Below, in pieces: positions 8,266 to 17,206 of a stretch of 64,000 bases of DNA. Position 1 is the stretch's first letter. Each line of letters opens with the position of its first letter. The stretch covers positions 1,178,001-1,242,000 of the forward strand of contig NZ_CP029287.2 of NCBI RefSeq assembly GCF_003201675.2, in the 5' to 3' direction. The stretch is from Metallosphaera hakonensis JCM 8857 = DSM 7519 (GTDB taxonomy: Archaea; Thermoproteota; Thermoprotei_A; Sulfolobales; Sulfolobaceae). Position numbers and translations under genes: made by a program. The notes beneath the pieces are model-generated. The model was not told the origin of the DNA, did no database searches, and worked only from the letters and a program-made list of their open reading frames with translations.

Positions 8266-8676
8266 ATATATTTTTATTTTATAGTTTTTGCTTATTTTTG
8301 TTTATTATACTATTATATTTACGTATAACAAAGATAACAGCTACACACATTGTAAGGGATATACTTTTTCTTGCTTTATGAATGAGACAATGAAAAACTA
8401 GAATAGTCTATAGGACTACCTATAGGCGTAGCCTTTTAAAAACAAAAATTACTAGAAGGATCGTTAACTAGTACATGGGGATAAAGGACTGGGATCATTC
8501 AAATGTATTTACGAAGTTCTCTCAGGCTAAAGAAATAGACCGAATTTAACTAAACGTTTTCACATTGAGTGGGCAGTAGTTTCCATTATTTAATTGACAT
8601 TTGCCCTAATTACAATATATTATAATCCCCGAATCAGTAAATTCTTTGAAATTACTATTAGGTCACATAAAGAAAA
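8266..8676. other. AT-rich spacer with a short perfect palindrome
   Basis: No gene is visible in these 411 nt. At 8408-8425 CTATAGG and CCTATAG form a perfect 7-bp stem with a 4-nt loop. The segment separates the AT-rich permease patch from the convergent hexuloisomerase gene and may hold the transcript ends of both. Confidence 0.4.
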
Positions 8677-9318
8677 TCAGAGCTCTATATTAGCATGCAC
8701 CATCCTTAAGTCTTCTTCGGTCTTCTTCAATCTCATCATTAACTCTGCGACTACCCCGTCCAGGAAAACCTGCGTTGTATCTTCAAATAGCGTCCCGAGA
8801 GGAGCTAGAGGTTCTGTTATGCCCAGAATCTGCCTAGCGAAATAATCTTCGTTTTGAGAGTATTTAGTCCTACCCGGTATTTCAACAACCACGTCCGCTA
8901 ATTTCCCAAGAGGACTATCGTGATAGCTCGTTAGCGCTATGAGAGATGCCTTCGCGTCTCTCGCAGCTTCGGCAGCAGTAACGATAAGTTTAGTCCTCCC
9001 GGACCCTGAAATAGCTATCGCTATATCGTTCTCCCGTATAGAAGGGACGATCGTTTCCCCCAATACATACGCATTATACCCCAGGTGTAAAAGTCTCATG
9101 GCAAAGGCCCTTCCTACCAATCCGCTTCTACCAGCTCCCATTACAAGGACTTTACCTCCCTTCTTATCATAAAAGTCAGCTAATCTATCTATCATTTTCT
9201 CAGTTTGCTGTGGGTCAATCAACTCCACAGAGCGCACAATAAATTCAGCAATATCATACATTGTCTTAAGACTTAAAGGGAGATTAAGGGATGATGGAGG
9301 CTCCACCCTATCCGCCAC
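8677..9318 (-). CDS. 6-phospho-3-hexuloisomerase (SIS domain)
   Basis: This 213-residue SIS-domain protein matches 6-phospho-3-hexuloisomerase, which interconverts fructose 6-phosphate and arabino-3-hexulose 6-phosphate. In archaea it serves the reverse ribulose-monophosphate route to pentoses. Sugar-phosphate contact motifs are visible: [17 protein letters not shown] (about 58-74) and [12 protein letters not shown] (about 100-111). The hexulose-phosphate synthase partner is not in the window. The upstream neighbour on the same strand is a class I aldolase, separated by 104 nt. Met1 is used; Met20 is a possible later start. Confidence 0.88.
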   Translation of the reverse strand: MADRVEPPSSLNLPLSLKTMYDIAEFIVRSVELIDPQQTEKMIDRLADFYDKKGGKVLVMGAGRSGLVGRAFAMRLLHLGYNAYVLGETIVPSIRENDIAIAISGSGRTKLIVTAAEAARDAKASLIALTSYHDSPLGKLADVVVEIPGRTKYSQNEDYFARQILGITEPLAPLGTLFEDTTQVFLDGVVAELMMRLKKTEEDLRMVHANIEL

Positions 9319-9422
9319 TGCTTTATCGGAGTAACGTCTTTTAAAGTTAGCTCAATACTTCACGGAATTCCTAAGATAAAATATAAACAAGATATTATCT
9401 TGTAATTTTGATTTTGGAAAAA

Positions 9423-10238
9423 CTATTTTTGCATTGTCTTTATGGCTTCTTCGGGTGGAATTCCTTCATGGACAACCTTTGAAATAGCGTATGCCATAAG
9501 ATCTGGAGCCTGCGATTGCCAGAGGTTTCTTCCCACTGTTATCCCAGATGCCCCAGAATCTAGGGCATCCCTTAACATCTTCAGAAACTCTAGATCATTG
9601 GACGTTTTAGGCCCTCCACGAATCAGAATCGGAGCAAATGAGGCTTCCACTACAGATGAGAAGCCGGCCTTGTCCCCTGTGTAATCGACCTTAAGCAAAT
9701 CAGGTCCAATCTCTGAAGCCAATCTAGACACATACTTAACTGCAGCAGTCTCTTTTATGGAGTCGGCTATTTCTTTCCTCACGAATAGAGGTTCAATGAT
9801 AAACGGCATACCGAAGTCTGCAGCCTCTCTTCTTGCCTTAGCTAACTGCTCCAAATTATAACCTTCAATCCTATCATCACCATAACCCACGACCAAGTAG
9901 GTCACGACAGCATCGGCTCCAGCTTTTACCGCTTCCTTCACCTCGTAAACCATAGAGTAGTATCCTTGATCATATTTTCTAGCATCTCTCCATACGTTTG
10001 CGGTGTCAAGTCTGGCTATAAGCATTGGGGAGTTCCTAGAGTAGAAGTTTTCCTCAACTACTCTCAGCATAGCTGGTGTCATCTGAAGCGCGTCTGGGTA
10101 GTTTCCCATCATTTTTACGACGTTAATAGCGTTCTCTATCCCCTTAAGTGGTCCCATTACTAGGCCATGATCAAGGGCAACTATAAAGGCTTTCCCTCTA
10201 GAGAATAATCTCTTTAACCTTATGTCCAACCCACTCAT
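9423..10238 (-). CDS. DeoC/FbaB-type class I aldolase
   Basis: This protein resembles archaeal class I fructose-bisphosphate aldolase and the related ADTH synthase of aromatic amino acid synthesis. It has FIVALDHGL near the N-terminus, DLLKVDYTG with the likely Schiff-base lysine, and the phosphate-binding end ILIRGGPK and GITVGRNLWQ. The open frame runs 31 codons further upstream (to 10331). I chose the internal ATG because a TATA-like box (minus-strand TTAAAAATA, 10265-10273) lies 26 nt before it and because the family starts near MSGLD. That gives 271 residues, the usual length. Which substrate it uses cannot be read from the sequence. Confidence 0.8.
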   Translation of the reverse strand: MSGLDIRLKRLFSRGKAFIVALDHGLVMGPLKGIENAINVVKMMGNYPDALQMTPAMLRVVEENFYSRNSPMLIARLDTANVWRDARKYDQGYYSMVYEVKEAVKAGADAVVTYLVVGYGDDRIEGYNLEQLAKARREAADFGMPFIIEPLFVRKEIADSIKETAAVKYVSRLASEIGPDLLKVDYTGDKAGFSSVVEASFAPILIRGGPKTSNDLEFLKMLRDALDSGASGITVGRNLWQSQAPDLMAYAISKVVHEGIPPEEAIKTMQK

Positions 10239-10563
10239 ACCCTCTCCATAGACCTTCAATACTTTATTTTTAACTTGATGGAAGAGAGCCCGGGTGTAAT
10301 GTCTTAACCTACCGAATTTGGTAAATTTCATTCAATTAGATTGCTCACAGGACTATCGTTTTATCTAGCTTCTCGCAACCTGAAGGTGCTTTTTGATCCA
10401 TTGAATGTTTCCGTAACCCCCTACCACGCTCTTTTCACTTAAACTTCAGATGTGTAATTTAGATTTGTTATACCCTCGTGGGTGGGGTCTTCTGCCTCTT
10501 CGAACCCCCATTAAGATAAATCGACAAATCACCTTCGAGATAGCTCTCATTAGGGAAGAAGCC
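10239..10563. other. Spacer upstream of the aldolase
   Basis: The first 93 nt could be an N-terminal extension of the aldolase frame but more likely hold its promoter. From 10332 to 10563 I see no gene. A short GC-rich inverted repeat (GGGGT/ACCCC, about 10490-10520) could be an end-of-transcript structure of the flippase gene. Confidence 0.35.
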
Positions 10564-12060
10564 CTATCTTTTAGTTATTATGGCAAAGGATCTCCTTAGG
10601 ATGTCCCTAGAGTATTGGTTTAGAAGGAGGTTTATCGTTGCAAATACTGCAAGCGCAATCGCGGCCCTATATGCCATAATGAACAAATCCTGAACTAACC
10701 TTTGTCCATGAATAGGGGCAAAGGGGTATAGGATAAATACGAGTCCTATTAGGAACGAAGAAAGTATTGGCACTAGAGTCTCCATTAATGGCACACGAAA
10801 AGAGTACATCTCCCTGGAACTCTGAAAGGAGGAGACCATGATCGCTAAGGAGTTTATTAGTAAACCGAGGCTCATCACAATCGAATAGTCAACGGGGTCG
10901 TTGATATTCAAGGCTTTGAGATAGATCATCAACCCAATTGCAATAACCACTCCTATAATGGAAAGAGATGAGTTTCTCTTGGCAAGCCTGGCGAGATCCC
11001 CCTTTAACTCGGCTCTCGATTCAGAGTCTAGGGTCTGATCCTTCATGTAGACACTTGTATAAAAAATCTGGAAGAACCCTCTGAGGAGATTAGAGGCAGA
11101 GAGAACGATTAAGGAAATATAGGCGGCAGTGTAATCAGGCCTCAACACATATAAGAGCGGAAGACCATCGGCTAGAGCAAGTAGGAGAAAAAGAGAGCCA
11201 GACAAGGAGAACAACTTGAGTGATGTTTCTATCAATGATGGGTCCTTAGTTTCGCTGAGTTTGGATATGAGACCGCCGAAGGAGCTTGTTGACCATATTA
11301 CCAGGTTAGACACAATAAGCGCAGATTCGAAATAGGAGACAGGGACAGTGTTGCTCACGAGAAGTACGGCCACCCAAGTAAGGGTAGCCTCAAGTATATA
11401 CTGAATGTAAGGTATCATGAAAACAACAGATTTCCTTAGGGCACTTATGGCTATGCGAAAGTCGCGCTTAAAATTAGCTTTCACGAAGAACATGTTTATT
11501 GCAATCTGAACCAAGTATCCTATGACATAGGCTAAGATTACTGCCTCAATGGAAAGTTTCAAGACAAGCAAAGCATAGACTCCGATTCCTAATCTGGCCA
11601 ATTGAAATGCTAAGGCCCCAATAGCGTTTACCCTAGGCCCTCTCCCTAGTGAGATAGCGTTGGACGCTTTATAAATAAATATAATAAAAATAAGCAATAT
11701 GCCTAGATAAAAATATAAAGGATAGTCATAATGAGAAATTGAGATTAGAAAGGGAACTAAAGTTAAATATATTGTAGAACTTACCATGGCAGTTACCAGG
11801 TCTATTAGAAGTATTCCTCCCACCGGTTTGCCTTCCGCGGTATATCTTGATGTTATATTTGAAAGAAGATCTCCAGGAATTGTGAAGTAACCTGTTACGA
11901 GAACGAATATGAACTGCCATGCACCAAACGTTTCAACGGATATGGCTGAGAGATACCTTGCAACTACTAGGGAAAAAAGGAAGGATAAAGGTGACCCTAA
12001 AAGACGCAGTCCAAGACTAAATAGCCCTATTCTAACTAGACCTGGCTTCGGTTTGCTCAA
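10564..12060 (-). CDS. Polysaccharide/lipid-linked glycan flippase (MOP superfamily)
   Basis: This 498-residue membrane protein has about 12-14 hydrophobic helices and the N-terminal pattern of Wzx/AglR-like flippases: a helix followed by VVARYLSAISVETFGAWQF. Such proteins move lipid-linked oligosaccharides across the membrane. It sits downstream of genes for a CBS protein, a sugar nucleotidyltransferase and a UDP-sulfoquinovose synthase, all on the minus strand. In Sulfolobales sulfoquinovose is part of the S-layer N-glycan, so the glycan flippase role is a reasonable inference. Helix content and order are seen; the substrate is not. Confidence 0.75.
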   Translation of the reverse strand: MSKPKPGLVRIGLFSLGLRLLGSPLSFLFSLVVARYLSAISVETFGAWQFIFVLVTGYFTIPGDLLSNITSRYTAEGKPVGGILLIDLVTAMVSSTIYLTLVPFLISISHYDYPLYFYLGILLIFIIFIYKASNAISLGRGPRVNAIGALAFQLARLGIGVYALLVLKLSIEAVILAYVIGYLVQIAINMFFVKANFKRDFRIAISALRKSVVFMIPYIQYILEATLTWVAVLLVSNTVPVSYFESALIVSNLVIWSTSSFGGLISKLSETKDPSLIETSLKLFSLSGSLFLLLALADGLPLLYVLRPDYTAAYISLIVLSASNLLRGFFQIFYTSVYMKDQTLDSESRAELKGDLARLAKRNSSLSIIGVVIAIGLMIYLKALNINDPVDYSIVMSLGLLINSLAIMVSSFQSSREMYSFRVPLMETLVPILSSFLIGLVFILYPFAPIHGQRLVQDLFIMAYRAAIALAVFATINLLLNQYSRDILRRSFAIITKR

Positions 12061-12105
12061 GAACTTTAGCCTCTTAAGAAAGTTTTAGCATGGAATTTGA
12101 ATCTA

Positions 12106-12501
12106 TCACGATTCGAACATGTCGTCTAGAGCTTTGGCCACATCTCTGATAGAGATTATCCCCGTTAATTTTCCGTCACCATTGACCACTGGAAGGTGTC
12201 TGATATTATAGGTTCTCATTAGACTCAGTGCACCAGTTATGGGAGAATCCTCTCTCACTGTTATTAGGGATGCAGTCATAATGTCGTCAACTTTGTCTTC
12301 AAGATTTTTATCGCTTCCAATGGCTCTTACTACGTCCCTTTCAGTGACTATTCCAATGGGTTTTCCTTTCTCTGTAATTATAACAGATCCAACATTTTTT
12401 TCGGTCATTATTTTGGTTACTTGCCTAAGTGTTACTCCCTTCTCCACAGAAATAACTTCGGTTTTCATATAGTCTTTAACTATCTCTTCCATGGAAGTCA
12501 T
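12106..12501 (-). CDS. CBS-domain pair protein
   Basis: This 131-residue protein consists of two CBS domains and nothing else: first about 8-62 (VEKGVTLRQVTKIM, VGSVIITEKGKPIGIVTERDV), second about 72-128 (ITVREDSPITGALSLM, RHLPVVNGDGKLTGIISIRDV). CBS pairs bind adenine nucleotides or S-adenosylmethionine and tune partner proteins. It lies 45 nt upstream of the flippase on the same strand. The partner is unknown. Confidence 0.93.
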   Translation of the reverse strand: MTSMEEIVKDYMKTEVISVEKGVTLRQVTKIMTEKNVGSVIITEKGKPIGIVTERDVVRAIGSDKNLEDKVDDIMTASLITVREDSPITGALSLMRTYNIRHLPVVNGDGKLTGIISIRDVAKALDDMFES

Positions 12502-12912
12502 TAATTGTTCACAGATTTAAAATTGAGCCGAAGGGTTATTCCTTGCTATTACCGATTTCTGATCAGACTTCAAGAGAGGATTCCTGCTATCAAAATCTAC
12601 ACTGAAAGGAAAACTAATTTATCGCTAAGAGGGGTAAGAGGCGTTCTGAACTCACACGCTCAGATACACGTCGGTCTAACCTTACATTAAGTATATCCTT
12701 TTTCTTAGTTGATTCCTTTCGCCCACCAACAGAGGATTATCTAGCAATGGAACTATATGGTTGTTTAACGTGAGGAGCGCTTAAGGAGAGTTTGCTCTCC
12801 ACAAGCTTTCTCACAGCTCCTGGGATGCGGACCTCTGCGAACATTATCAACACCTTTAGAAGCGGACTTCCGCCCCAAGGCCTCATGAAGTTGGACCTGT
12901 TGCTCTTATTGA
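12502..12912. other. Spacer with a possible coding remnant
   Basis: No complete gene is visible in 411 nt. On the minus strand 12737-12886 encodes a 49-residue open frame with protein-like composition that reads MRPWGGSPLLKVLIMF near its start and ends in TAA. The frame stays open upstream into the 3' end of the nucleotidyltransferase gene, but I see no start signal. It may be the tail of a decayed gene; I do not recognise the family. Confidence 0.3.
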
Positions 12913-13674
12913 TTATACACTCTTCCCATACGTAAATTCAAGAGCTTTGAAATAATTCTCTGGATCGCCCACGTTAAGCCATCTCTCTTTTTCTAAAACT
13001 ATTGCGTAAACTTCTCCGCCTTGATTTAGGAGGTTTGCTATACCGTACGTCAACTCCACTTCACCTTCGTTAACATGAATTTGTTCTAGTGCATTCATCA
13101 ACGAGTGAGAGAAAACGTAAACAGCTGATATCCCTAGATCCGACTTAGGGGACTTGGGCTTTTCCTCGACATCGTTTACTCTAAGCAGTTTGTGTCCCAT
13201 CACTTCACCCACCTCCTTAGCTTGGACGATTCCATATCTCTGTGGATTACTAACCTTTCTAACTAGGAGGACTGCCTCAGGATCATTCTCCTCAAAGACC
13301 TTTAATGCTTCGGAATATCCGCCCGTGAGCACTCCGTCATCTGCGTGAACGAAGAAAGGATCGTTTCCGACGAAATCCTTAGCTCTAAGAACCGCATCCC
13401 CGAAACCTTTGGGAATGTTTTGAGTAACGAAAGTTACTCCTCTCTCTGAGAGATAGTCCACCAGTAGTTTCCCTTGATTACCTACTACCACACAGTATTT
13501 ACTTACTCCTGCCACACCAAGTGAATCTATGATTAGGTCGATCACAGGTCTCATAACGAACTTTCCGTCTTCTTTTCGAAACAACGGTAGAAGGGCCTTA
13601 GGAAGCACAGAGGTGATATATTTCATCCTACTTCCTTTACCAGCAGCTGTGATTACAGCCTTCTCAACTTTCAT
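12913..13674 (-). CDS. Sugar-1-phosphate nucleotidyltransferase (GalU-like)
   Basis: This 253-residue enzyme (from Met9 of the longer frame) matches UTP-glucose-1-phosphate uridylyltransferases and related nucleotidyltransferases. The N-terminal signature AVITAAGKGSRM binds the nucleotide, followed by LPKALLPLF; HADDG carries the metal-binding aspartate, and EEKPKSPKSDLGISAVYVF follows. The later start MKVEKAV gives the normal spacing of the nucleotide loop. It probably makes UDP-glucose, the substrate of the UDP-sulfoquinovose synthase encoded 70 nt upstream on the same strand. The sugar specificity is inferred from this pairing. Confidence 0.85.
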   Translation of the reverse strand: MKVEKAVITAAGKGSRMKYITSVLPKALLPLFRKEDGKFVMRPVIDLIIDSLGVAGVSKYCVVVGNQGKLLVDYLSERGVTFVTQNIPKGFGDAVLRAKDFVGNDPFFVHADDGVLTGGYSEALKVFEENDPEAVLLVRKVSNPQRYGIVQAKEVGEVMGHKLLRVNDVEEKPKSPKSDLGISAVYVFSHSLMNALEQIHVNEGEVELTYGIANLLNQGGEVYAIVLEKERWLNVGDPENYFKALEFTYGKSV

Positions 13675-13744
13675 GGGACATGATTCACCTATCCTCATTT
13701 AAATTATATGCAACCACATCAGGGAAGTAAGGTCTAATTGATGA

Positions 13745-14899
13745 TCATTTCCAAATGGTCTTAGGCATAATCACGTGCTTGAATCTCTCTAATCTCTCCT
13801 TGTATGGAAGAAGGTCCATAATCATTGTCTTGGTTTCGTCCCTGATGTTCTTCTTGGGCCTAAATCCTAACGATGGAAGCACCTTAACCTCAGGGTTATA
13901 ATAGTGCTCCTCAGCCTCTACTCGCGGGTTCTTTACATTTTTTATTTCTACCTTAAGTCCAAGTTCCTTTGATGCATCCCTCACTATCTCAGCAAGTTGA
14001 GTCACGTTGTAAACTTCAGCAAATTGATTTACCACTCTATATTCTCCTTCTTTAGGAGGATTCTCGATCAACAGCCTCATTGCCTCTACGCTATCTTCAA
14101 GGGAAATAAAGCCCCTGGTCTGCTTTCCTTTTCCATAGGGCGTCAGGGGTAGACCGAGTATCGCCTCCACGCAATACCTATTTATTACTGTTCCCCACGT
14201 TTCATCAAAATCGAACCTCGTCCTCAACTCCTCGTCTATAATCTCCTCTGTTCTAGTTCCGTAAACTGGACCTTGCATGATGTCAGTAACAGTCAAACCG
14301 GAGAGTTTTCCCTTGAAGAGGATAAGAAAGGTATCGAATATCTTACTCCAGTGATAATATGAGCCACCCCACTTTGGGGTAGGTATAACGTCTTCCTTAC
14401 CCTCAATCAAAGCTTTAACGAAGGCCGATTCTGGAATATCAAAGTTTGGCGTTCCGTATTCTCCCATAGTTCCCATCTTTAGGATATGTATTGAGGGGTC
14501 GATCTCGCTCACAGCATAAAGCAGGGCAAGCGTGGACTTCAAATTGTTTTCCAGGGTGTACCATGCGTGCTCATAATCCTTCATGGAATATGGAGCGGAT
14601 CTCTGTTCGGCGAAATGGACCACAACGTCAGGCTTGAACTCTCTAATGGTTTCCTCCAGAAGGGCCTTATCCTTAGCATCCCCCACTACGAACTTCAGAT
14701 CTGTACCCAGTTTCCTTTTCACGGCCTCAACTCTTTCCTTAGGTGAGGGTAGGGGAAAAGCTGAGTCTGAACCCACTTCAGCTGAAAATCGTCGAGTTGA
14801 TAGGTTGTCGATTCCAGCTACTTCGTGACCCTTAGAAAGAAGTCTGAGAGCCAAAGCCCATCCAATATAACCATCTATTCCCAAAATTAACGCTTTCAT
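13745..14899 (-). CDS. agl3: UDP-sulfoquinovose synthase (Agl3/SqdB-like)
   Basis: This NAD-dependent SDR enzyme converts UDP-glucose and sulfite to UDP-sulfoquinovose. The N-terminal Rossmann motif is GIDGYIGWAL, and the catalytic Tyr-xxx-Lys lies in SYYHWSKIFD. SqdB-like features are KMGTMGEYG, DIMQGPVYGTRT, and FDFDETWGTVINRY in the middle. The Sulfolobus acidocaldarius homologue Agl3 supplies sulfoquinovose for the S-layer N-glycan. I start at the ATG at 14899 (MKALILG), which places the Rossmann loop at residue 8; the open frame runs 14 codons further without support. 385 residues is normal. The neighbouring nucleotidyltransferase and flippase fit the same pathway. Confidence 0.9.
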   Translation of the reverse strand: MKALILGIDGYIGWALALRLLSKGHEVAGIDNLSTRRFSAEVGSDSAFPLPSPKERVEAVKRKLGTDLKFVVGDAKDKALLEETIREFKPDVVVHFAEQRSAPYSMKDYEHAWYTLENNLKSTLALLYAVSEIDPSIHILKMGTMGEYGTPNFDIPESAFVKALIEGKEDVIPTPKWGGSYYHWSKIFDTFLILFKGKLSGLTVTDIMQGPVYGTRTEEIIDEELRTRFDFDETWGTVINRYCVEAILGLPLTPYGKGKQTRGFISLEDSVEAMRLLIENPPKEGEYRVVNQFAEVYNVTQLAEIVRDASKELGLKVEIKNVKNPRVEAEEHYYNPEVKVLPSLGFRPKKNIRDETKTMIMDLLPYKERLERFKHVIMPKTIWK

Positions 14900-14963
14900 A
14901 TGGGTATTAAAAATGAACGAGGAACCTAAAAATCTTGCCAAAACATTGAAGAATATTTTGAGG

Positions 14964-15920
14964 TTATTGATATTTTAGTTTCTCTAGCATCTGTATCCTT
15001 TTCGCTGGATGGGGGTGATCACTGAAAAAGTCGACATACCATGGAACCCTCTGGGTTTTCCAATACCCTATCAGTTCATCAACGTTTGCATAGATTTGCT
15101 CGGGAGGAGGAGAGGTGAAGAACAACATTCTCATTACATTGTTTTTATTTCTGTATTTCTCTACTGCCCTGGGATCCACAGTTAGGGTTATCTTAGCTAG
15201 TGCCCTTTCTAGGTTCTCCGCTCCTCCAGGTATAGTCTTTGCTGAATTGAAATCTGCGTATGCCTCCCTCATTCGATTTATTGCCAGCATGAAGAACTGG
15301 AAAATGAAACTAACTACGAGAAGACCGATACCTATTGCCCAAGCGTAAAGGGAACCATTTCTTTGGCCTCCGCCTCCTAGGAATCCGCTCCACATTAAGG
15401 AGTAACCTATCCAGTACATCAAGGCCGGAATCAAACCTATTGCCAAGAGCAACTCTACGTCTCTATGTTTCAAGTGACCAAGCTCATGCCCAAGAACTGC
15501 CTTTATCTCATCCTTATTCAATACTCTTAAGAGGGGTAGAGTAATGGCTACCCTTTTTCCAGCTATGGGACTACCGTAAGCGAAGGCGTTTGGAAAAGGA
15601 ACGTCTGCAATATAAACCTTCGGAGTCCTTAGTTTGTTAAATAGAGCCACTTCGTCCACTAAGTTTACTAGCCAACCGTATTCAGGATCTTCAGGGGTTA
15701 CCTCTTTAGCTCTATACATAGCATTAATAAGATATGGACCAATAAGCCACTGTACAACGTTTAGTAACCCCACGAGAACCAGCGCTCCTACAATGATAAA
15801 GGGTGTAAATGAGCCGTAAAGGTACCCCAGAACACCATAAACTAAGGCAAATCCTGCAACGAAAATAGCTAGGCTCAGTAACAACATACCCAGCTTTAAC
15901 TTAATTGATACTACATTCAT
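14964..15920 (-). CDS. htpX: HtpX-like M48 zinc metalloprotease
   Basis: This 318-residue membrane protease has two N-terminal helices (about 9-31 and 36-60), the zinc motif HELGHLKHRD near residue 145, further helices around 156-215, and a downstream REAYADFNSA segment with the third zinc ligand. HtpX proteases degrade damaged membrane proteins. The length and layout are those of archaeal HtpX. It stands alone, 64 nt upstream of agl3 on the same strand. A second, shorter M48 protein is encoded at 42160. Confidence 0.92.
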   Translation of the reverse strand: MNVVSIKLKLGMLLLSLAIFVAGFALVYGVLGYLYGSFTPFIIVGALVLVGLLNVVQWLIGPYLINAMYRAKEVTPEDPEYGWLVNLVDEVALFNKLRTPKVYIADVPFPNAFAYGSPIAGKRVAITLPLLRVLNKDEIKAVLGHELGHLKHRDVELLLAIGLIPALMYWIGYSLMWSGFLGGGGQRNGSLYAWAIGIGLLVVSFIFQFFMLAINRMREAYADFNSAKTIPGGAENLERALAKITLTVDPRAVEKYRNKNNVMRMLFFTSPPPEQIYANVDELIGYWKTQRVPWYVDFFSDHPHPAKRIQMLEKLKYQ

Positions 15921-16093
15921 TTAGGTCAATGTAAATGATACGTGAAAGGGATAAAAAAGATTTCCAAAAGGTCCTTTATCAAAGATGCAGTTAAGAACTT
16001 AGCCGGCCAAAAAAGATTCTAATTTAAAAACAAGTTTTGGAATTCCCTTCGATAAGAACCCGAAGTAATATATAAGACAAATGTTTAACAAAA

Positions 16094-17206
16094 TCATATT
16101 ACCATTCTTTCATCAACTAGCCTATTCTTTTCGAATCTCTCCGGTCCGAATACGTCTATAAACCTGCTTTTCACCCCGTCAGCTATAAGGTCAGCCATAA
16201 GCTTACCAGAGTAGGGAGAAAACATCATCCCATGGCCGCTATATCCTGCATCCACGTAGAGACCCTCAGGCCATGTGGAAGAAAACCCCATCACGTGAGA
16301 ATGATCGGGTGTCATCTCGTAATAACCTCCCCAACCTCTGAGTACTCTTATCCCTTCTGCACCCTTAACTAGCCTTCTCACATCTTTAAGGAATATGCTG
16401 AGCCTTTCGTAGGAAACGTCAAAATCTAGGAAACCTCTCTCCCTTTTATCCTCCACTCCGCCTAAGATCTCCCCCTTTAAAGTATGAGAGAAATATACCT
16501 TAGACGTTATCACTAGGGGTTTTACTCTATATTTTAGATCTTCTGTTATAAAAATTTCTTTTTTTTCAGGCTCTATGGGGAGTCGGATCCCGTTCTGGGC
16601 CATGAATTTACCTGACCAGGCACCCAGAGTCACTACAACCGCATCGGCATCTATAACGTTTTCCTTTACCCTTACTCCCCTTACCTTTCCTCCTGAGAAT
16701 AATAACTTGTCTGCCTCTCCGGTAATCATCGTGACTTGCCCCTTTATTTCCTCATATAGCCCGAATGTGAGATAGTCATGATGAAAAGAACCATCCTGAG
16801 GAGCAAGATAGCATTGTCCATCACTCTTGAGGTAGTCGAACTCAGAGCAATCCATAAACTTACCGCCAACTCCCAGAGACTTCCAAAGACTATCGTTCCT
16901 CTTCATCGCTTCTAAGGCCCTTTCATCTTCGAGGATCCATAGGTAACCTGTCTTCATACAAACCGGGTTGAGGGGGAGCTCTCTACACATTCTAAGGAGA
17001 TAGGGGATAGCCTCTTTAGCGAACTCTACGTTCTCTTTTGTGTAAAAATGATATCTGAATCTTCCAGCGTTTCTTCCACTAGATCCATAATTTATTCTAG
17101 TTTTCTCTATGATAGTTACGTTCTTAAAACCTTTTTTCACCAAATGATATGCCAGGCTGACTCCATGACCTCCAGCCCCTAAGATTACCACTTTCATATC
17201 CATCAC
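16094..17206 (-). CDS. FAD-dependent amine oxidoreductase, sarcosine-oxidase beta-like
   Basis: This 370-residue flavoprotein is of the D-amino-acid oxidase (DAO) type. The dinucleotide motif VVILGAGGHGVSLAYHL is at the N-terminus, followed by SSGRNAGRFRYHFYT, as in sarcosine oxidase beta and HcnC-like subunits. The C-terminal part has GWGGYYEMTPDHSHVMG and GYSGHGMMFSP, which close the FAD site. The stop codon of the adjacent alpha-like gene overlaps its ATG by 4 nt. The pair probably forms a complex oxidising a secondary amine or imino acid (sarcosine, proline or a relative). The natural substrate cannot be read. Confidence 0.85.
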   Translation of the reverse strand: MMDMKVVILGAGGHGVSLAYHLVKKGFKNVTIIEKTRINYGSSGRNAGRFRYHFYTKENVEFAKEAIPYLLRMCRELPLNPVCMKTGYLWILEDERALEAMKRNDSLWKSLGVGGKFMDCSEFDYLKSDGQCYLAPQDGSFHHDYLTFGLYEEIKGQVTMITGEADKLLFSGGKVRGVRVKENVIDADAVVVTLGAWSGKFMAQNGIRLPIEPEKKEIFITEDLKYRVKPLVITSKVYFSHTLKGEILGGVEDKRERGFLDFDVSYERLSIFLKDVRRLVKGAEGIRVLRGWGGYYEMTPDHSHVMGFSSTWPEGLYVDAGYSGHGMMFSPYSGKLMADLIADGVKSRFIDVFGPERFEKNRLVDERMVI

